Part shown: positions 59,180 through 64,000 of the stretch, piece by piece
How positions within the stretch are numbered: position 1 is the stretch's first letter
Layout of the letters: every line of letters starts with the position of its first letter
NCBI GenBank assembly: GCA_025454875.1
Contig: JALONP010000012.1
Span: 1 to 64,000 of the forward strand
Direction of reading: 5' to 3'
DNA length: 64,000 nucleotides
Source of the DNA: Bacteroidia bacterium
Lineage (GTDB): Bacteria > Bacteroidota > Bacteroidia > UKL13-3
Notes under the pieces: generated by a model
Databases searched by the model: none
What the model saw: only the letters and a program-made list of their open reading frames with translations
Told to the model about the DNA's origin: nothing
Made by a program: the position numbers and the translations under genes

Positions 59180-59833
59180 ATGAATCGAGTAGGAATAATA
59201 CTGTTATTATGTTTTGCTTTTGTATGCTGGGCTCCGCCTGCTTCGGTTAAAATAGCCAAGTTAAAATACAACGGTGGTGGCGATTGGTATGCAAATAAAA
59301 CGTCCCTTCCAAATTTAATTCGGTTTTGCAACCAACAATTAGGCATGCAACTTAATCTCGAAGAAGATATTGTAGCAGTTGGAAGCACTGATTTATTTAA
59401 CTATCCGTTTGTGCATTTAACGGGTCATGGCAATATTGTATTTTCGAACCAAGAAGCCGAAAACCTTCGCACTTACTTAATTGCTGGTGGATTTTTGCAT
59501 GCGGATGATAATTATGGGTTAGATGTGTTTTTTAGAAGAGAAATGAAAAAGGTATTTCCGGAATTGGAGTTTGTAGAGCTTCCTTTTTCGCATCCTATTT
59601 ACCATGGTCCATTTGCATTTGCAACAGGGTTGCCCAAAGTGCATGAGCATGATGGCAAACCACCACAAGGGTTTGGTTTAATTTACAAGGGTAGGCTTGT
59701 TTGTTTTTACTCATACGAATGTGATTTGGGTAATGGATGGGAAGATCCTGATGTGCATAATGACCCAGAACCAGTAAGACGTAAGGCACTTCAAATGGGA
59801 GCGAATATTTTACACTTCGCATTTACACAATAG
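59180..59833 (+). CDS. DUF4159 domain protein
   Basis: AKLKYNGGGDWYANKTSLPNLIRFCNQQ; LTGHGNIVFSNQEAENLRTYLIAGGFLHADDNYGLD; start trimmed to MNRVGII. Confidence 0.88.
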   Translation: MNRVGIILLLCFAFVCWAPPASVKIAKLKYNGGGDWYANKTSLPNLIRFCNQQLGMQLNLEEDIVAVGSTDLFNYPFVHLTGHGNIVFSNQEAENLRTYLIAGGFLHADDNYGLDVFFRREMKKVFPELEFVELPFSHPIYHGPFAFATGLPKVHEHDGKPPQGFGLIYKGRLVCFYSYECDLGNGWEDPDVHNDPEPVRRKALQMGANILHFAFTQ

Positions 59834-59853
59834 CTAGAAAACAAGTCAAAAAA

Positions 59854-59874
59854 AATCCCGCTTGAAGCGGGATT
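59854..59874. terminator. Bidirectional terminator between convergent genes
   Basis: AATCCCGC-TTGAA-GCGGGATT, preceded by an A-run. Confidence 0.75.
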
Positions 59875-59884
59875 GTGAATGAGG

Positions 59885-61321
59885 TTAAACCAAATTGATT
59901 TTAATGCGTTTTCCGATTTCTTCGATATCCGCTTTAAACTTCTTATCAGTTTCAATCAAGTCATTTACTGTTTGGCAAGCATGGATTACGGTTGAGTGAT
60001 CGCGGCCTCCAAAATGCATTCCAATGGTTTTAAGCGAAGACTTTGTTAAATCTTTTGCATAGTACATTGAGATTTGACGTGCTTGAACAATTTCACGTTT
60101 GCGTGTTTTTGATTTTACCAAATCAACCGGAATGGTGAAGTAATCACAAACCAATTTTTGGATAAATTCAATTGATATTTCGCGTGACGAATTTTTAACA
60201 AAGTTTTTCAATATCTGTTTAGCCAAATCAAGCGTAACTTCTTTACGGTTAAGCGATGATTGTGCCAGTAACGAAACCAAGGCACCTTGCAATTCACGCA
60301 CGTTTGTATTGATATTGTGTGCTACGTACTCAACCACATCGCGGTTTAAATTAATACCGTCAGCATACATCATATGCTCCAAAATGGCCAGACGCGTTTC
60401 GAAATCAGGAGCTTGCAAGTCGCATGAAAGGCCCCATTTAAAGCGTGACAACAAACGCTCATCCATTCCTTTTAAGTCTTTGGGGGCGCGGTCACTGGTT
60501 AGTATAATTTGTTTGCCAAGTTGGTGTAAGTGGTTAAAGATGGTAAAAAATATTTCTTGGGTGCGTTGTTTGTTTTCGAGGAATTGCACATCATCTACAA
60601 TCCAAACATCAACATGCTGGTAAAAATTGATAAAATCTTGGTTGGAGTTGTTGCGAATCGAATCAACAAATTGGTTGCAGAATTTTTCAACAGGCACATA
60701 CAATACAATTTTGTTTTTGTTGTTCTGCTTAATCATGTTACCAATGGCTTGCACCAAATGGGTTTTACCCAAACCAGTTTCACTAAATACCATCAAAGGG
60801 TTAAATGAGGTACCACCTGGTTTGTTAGCAACTGCATAACCTGCTGAGCGGGCAAGTCGGTTGCATTCACCTTCAATAAAATTATCAAAAGTAAGATTCG
60901 GGTTTAAGTTCGAATCAATATTGATTTTTTTCAACCCAGGAATGATAAACGGATTTTTGATGTTGCTGCTTAAGTTAAGCGGCACGTTCACATTTTGGGT
61001 ATCAGATTTTGCAGTTGTGCTGCCAGGTAAATTCACAACATATGGGTTTGTATTGTTTGTTGAATTTTCTACTATGATATTATACTCTAAACGTGAACCA
61101 GTTCCCAACTCTTGTTTTAATGTTTTTTTGAGTAGGGTTACATAATGTTCCTCTAACCATTCATAAAAAAATTGGCTAGGTACTTGAATCGTTAATACTT
61201 TGTTTTCCAATTTGATTGGTTTGATAGGCTCAAACCAAGTCTTAAAGCTTTGAGGCGATACGTTGTCTTGAATCAGTTTCAAGCAATTGTTCCATACATT
61301 GTCGGCTGTTTTTTCACTCAT
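59885..61321 (-). CDS. dnaA: Chromosomal replication initiator protein DnaA
   Basis: NPLMVFSETGLGKTHLVQAIGN; VWIVDDVQFLENKQRTQEIFF; C-term GMHFGGRDHSTVIHACQTV. Confidence 0.97.
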   Translation of the reverse strand: MSEKTADNVWNNCLKLIQDNVSPQSFKTWFEPIKPIKLENKVLTIQVPSQFFYEWLEEHYVTLLKKTLKQELGTGSRLEYNIIVENSTNNTNPYVVNLPGSTTAKSDTQNVNVPLNLSSNIKNPFIIPGLKKINIDSNLNPNLTFDNFIEGECNRLARSAGYAVANKPGGTSFNPLMVFSETGLGKTHLVQAIGNMIKQNNKNKIVLYVPVEKFCNQFVDSIRNNSNQDFINFYQHVDVWIVDDVQFLENKQRTQEIFFTIFNHLHQLGKQIILTSDRAPKDLKGMDERLLSRFKWGLSCDLQAPDFETRLAILEHMMYADGINLNRDVVEYVAHNINTNVRELQGALVSLLAQSSLNRKEVTLDLAKQILKNFVKNSSREISIEFIQKLVCDYFTIPVDLVKSKTRKREIVQARQISMYYAKDLTKSSLKTIGMHFGGRDHSTVIHACQTVNDLIETDKKFKADIEEIGKRIKINLV

Positions 61322-61551
61322 CTTTGTTATACTCTTTTCGTCCCGAAAGGTGATACAAAAAATGTGAATAAAAAAATTTTTAGGACAATAAATTTTAATA
61401 GTAGAACAGCTAAAAAGTTAACTGCTTCATGTTCATTGAAGTTTCGATTTTTTGAAATTCGAACATCGAAATTTTAATGTGGAATACCCTGTGGATAGCT
61501 TGCTTTTTTCAAAAAAAATACAAAGCGCTGTGTATAACTGATAAGTGGTTG

Positions 61552-62496
61552 TTAACATGCTTCGGGACAAATGTCTAAAACTTGGGCGCTCATCGAAATA
61601 TCCTTATTTTTCAGGGGTTTAAAGGTGTAATCAATTCGCCCGAGTTGCAATCCTGCCCAACCTACTTGGTTCACCAACACGTCTTTACCAACTAAATTTT
61701 GAACCACCGAGGGTTTGGGTAAAAAGGTATGTGTGTGGCCACCAATAATTAAGTCGATGTATTGGCTTTGTGCCGCCAAGGTTACATCATCTATTTTTGT
61801 GTTTTGGTATTGGTACCCCAAGTGCGATAAACAAATGATCAGATCACATTTTTCTTGTTTTTTAAGTGTTTTGGCAACGGCATTTACATAAGCAACCGGA
61901 GGCAAATAGGTAATTCCATTGTAATTGGCTTCTGGTACCAAACCATTTAATTCAATTCCAACCCCGGTAATGCCAATTTTAAGGTTTCCTTTTTGAACAA
62001 TGGTGTATGGTTTTACAACTTTAGCCAATTCGGTGGTTCCGAAGTCGTAATTGCAATTCACAAAACTAAAATTGGCATGCGGCAATTGGGTTAAGATTCC
62101 AGATATTCCATTATCAAAGTCGTGGTTGCCAAGCGTTACAGTATCGTATCCCATAGCCGACATGAGTTTGTATTCAAGTTCACCCTTGTAGAAGTTAAAA
62201 TAAGGTGTGCCTTGAAAAATGTCACCCGCATCAAGTAACAATACATTGGGTGTTTCGGAGCGAATTTTTGCAATCAATGCAGCTCTGGCTGGGGCACCAC
62301 CTAAGCCTGGGTATTGGCTTCCCGATTTTGGGAATGCCTCAATACGGCTGTGCCAATCATTGGTGTGCAATACGGTTAGTGTTTGCACTGTATCCGCAGC
62401 TAAATCGGCAAATACAGATTGATGCAAAGGTGCCAGGGCACCGAGTGTACTTATCGTTTTGATAAACGACCTACGGTTTACGTTTAATTCGTCCAT
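61552..62496 (-). CDS. Tat-exported metallophosphatase (N-terminal domain of 5'-nucleotidase/UshA family)
   Basis: NRRSFIKTISTLG Tat-like signal; LTVLHTNDWHSRI, LLLDAGDIFQGTPYFN, LGNHDFDNG, GGHTHTF. Confidence 0.9.
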   Translation of the reverse strand: MDELNVNRRSFIKTISTLGALAPLHQSVFADLAADTVQTLTVLHTNDWHSRIEAFPKSGSQYPGLGGAPARAALIAKIRSETPNVLLLDAGDIFQGTPYFNFYKGELEYKLMSAMGYDTVTLGNHDFDNGISGILTQLPHANFSFVNCNYDFGTTELAKVVKPYTIVQKGNLKIGITGVGIELNGLVPEANYNGITYLPPVAYVNAVAKTLKKQEKCDLIICLSHLGYQYQNTKIDDVTLAAQSQYIDLIIGGHTHTFLPKPSVVQNLVGKDVLVNQVGWAGLQLGRIDYTFKPLKNKDISMSAQVLDICPEAC

Positions 62497-63208
62497 CAGT
62501 TTTGATTAATAAAGGTGAGTTTTGTTGGATGTATTCCATAATGGCATCACGTACAGTTGTATTGACTAAAAAAGTAGCGATTGGATTTTTAAGCATCTCT
62601 GCTTTATCACCACCATTTGCTAAATAATCAGAAGTAGCCAAAACATAGGTTTGTGTAGTATCTAAAGGCGCATTGCGAATGGTAATGGAATCGGCCTTGC
62701 CATTTTGCAGTTGGTAGCGTATTCCAGCAATGGGCCAACCATCAGCAGCGGCTGTTAGCTGAATAAGTTTATTAAGCTGACTTCCGTTAATTTCTAACAC
62801 GGCTATTTGGTTGTCAAAAGGCATCAGTTCATACACCTGGTTTAAGGTAATGAGTCCACTGTCAATTGCAGCGATGCGAATACCACCATAATTAAACACA
62901 CCTGCATCAATCGGTTTGCCATAACGTTGAGCAGCTTTATTCATTACAGCCTCACAAACAAGGTTTCCTAAGGTGCTTTCAGGTTTGGCTTTGGTTAATT
63001 TGGTTTGTGTAGAGCCTACTACCGTATTCATTTGTGAATCGAGCTTGGCTTTGTATGGCATAATTAATTTAAACAAAGCCGAATCAAATAATTGCAGGCT
63101 ATCAGCATTTACTTTAATGCTGTTGGGTTGGGTTGATACCAATTGGTACTGCTGCTTGCAAGCGATAATCAAAATAACAAAAACAGCAACCGTCCATTTG
63201 TATTTCAT
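62471..63208 (-). CDS. 5'-nucleotidase C-terminal domain lipoprotein
   Basis: Lipobox IIAC; ESTLGNLVCEAVMNKA...GVFNYGGIRIAAIDSGLITLNQVYELMPFDNQIAVLEINGSQL; ATSDYLANGGD. Confidence 0.9.
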   Translation of the reverse strand: MKYKWTVAVFVILIIACKQQYQLVSTQPNSIKVNADSLQLFDSALFKLIMPYKAKLDSQMNTVVGSTQTKLTKAKPESTLGNLVCEAVMNKAAQRYGKPIDAGVFNYGGIRIAAIDSGLITLNQVYELMPFDNQIAVLEINGSQLNKLIQLTAAADGWPIAGIRYQLQNGKADSITIRNAPLDTTQTYVLATSDYLANGGDKAEMLKNPIATFLVNTTVRDAIMEYIQQNSPLLIKTDGRIKRKP

Positions 63209-63288
63209 GCTTGCAAGATGATGAAGTTTCAGGTGAAATGGAAATGAAGTTTAGGAAATTAATGCAATGGTATGGATTGTTAAACGAA

Positions 63289-64000
63289 TTATTCGGTTAC
63301 CGTTTTAACAATAAAAAGTCCATACAAGCTAATAAACATGAGACCTTCCCATATTGATATTTTTTTGTCTTGCGTTAATAAGTAAAACAGCAATCCACAT
63401 GCAGCCATTACTGGCAGTGAAAACTGCAATAAGTTATCGGTAACGTTAATTGGCCCAAAGAAAGAAGCAACCGAAGGAATCACACATGTGTTAAAAATAC
63501 ACGAGCCTAAAACATTTCCAATTGCCATTTCGGCTTTTCCTTGTTTAATGGCACTGATATTTACAGCTAACTCAGGTAGTGTTGTACCTAATGAAAGTAG
63601 CGTTAAAGCAATAATTGATTTTGGAATAGATAAATCGGTTGCAATGGTTTCAAGAGAAGAGATCGTGAAATCGGCACCAAAATAAATTCCAATCGCAGTT
63701 GCAGCTAACATGGCAAATGCAGAAACAGGAAAAGACTTTGTTTCTATTTTTTGGTTCGGATTATTGGTAGTTTCGCCTCTGATTAAATAGATGCTGTAAA
63801 AAAGGAACATCATCATTCCGAAAAATGCTTCTAAACCGCCAATCGTGCCATCATACGCAATGATGTAAAAAAAGAAAAAGCTACCAACAAGATAGTGTAG
63901 GTCTATATACATATAGCCACTGCTTAATGTGATGTTTTGTTTATTGAGCACAACTGCCAAGCCGGTAATTAATAATATGTTTGAGATATTGGCTCCAATG
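63289..64000 (-). CDS. Calcium/sodium antiporter (CaCA/YrbG-like), 5' end beyond window
   Basis: Frame stays open to 64000 (IGANISNILLITGLAVVLNKQ); LTLLSLGTTLPELAVNISAIKQGKAEMAIGNVLGSCIFNTCVI. Confidence 0.9.
   Translation of the reverse strand, partial: IGANISNILLITGLAVVLNKQNITLSSGYMYIDLHYLVGSFFFFYIIAYDGTIGGLEAFFGMMMFLFYSIYLIRGETTNNPNQKIETKSFPVSAFAMLAATAIGIYFGADFTISSLETIATDLSIPKSIIALTLLSLGTTLPELAVNISAIKQGKAEMAIGNVLGSCIFNTCVIPSVASFFGPINVTDNLLQFSLPVMAACGLLFYLLTQDKKISIWEGLMFISLYGLFIVKTVTE

Overview
The window is a 64-kb chromosomal segment from a Bacteroidota genome, supported by GldB/GldN homologs, T9SS C-terminal sorting domains, DUF4249/TonB receptor pairs and TAnnTTTG-type promoters. Most of it is core content: ispE, clpX-clpP-tig, a spoT/relA homolog, a fur-family gene, purA, an RND efflux operon, korAB, gmd-fcl, msrA, nadE, gldB, a gldN homolog, a heptose kinase, an aminotransferase, clpB, aspA, rsmE, dnaA, a split 5'-nucleotidase, and two tRNAs (Leu-UAG and Val-UAC). 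Three places look non-ordinary. (1) At bp 1-6140 there is a tandem cassette array. It contains three mosaic lipoprotein paralogs with near-identical frameworks and localized variable patches. Each lipoprotein is followed by an intact (902 aa) or gutted (77 and 90 aa) copy of a T9SS-secreted protein. An XRE-type HTH gene sits inside the array, and a palindromic terminator-like element recurs with its loop inverted. (2) At bp 13545-13778 there are two ~108-bp tandem units upstream of tRNA-Leu(UAG), each carrying an 18-nt copy of the tRNA 5' end plus a hairpin-rich spacer. (3) A four-helix-bundle (23S rRNA IVS-type) gene lies between korA and korB, flanked by short imperfect inverted repeats. Product names come from recognising protein motifs by eye; no database search was run.
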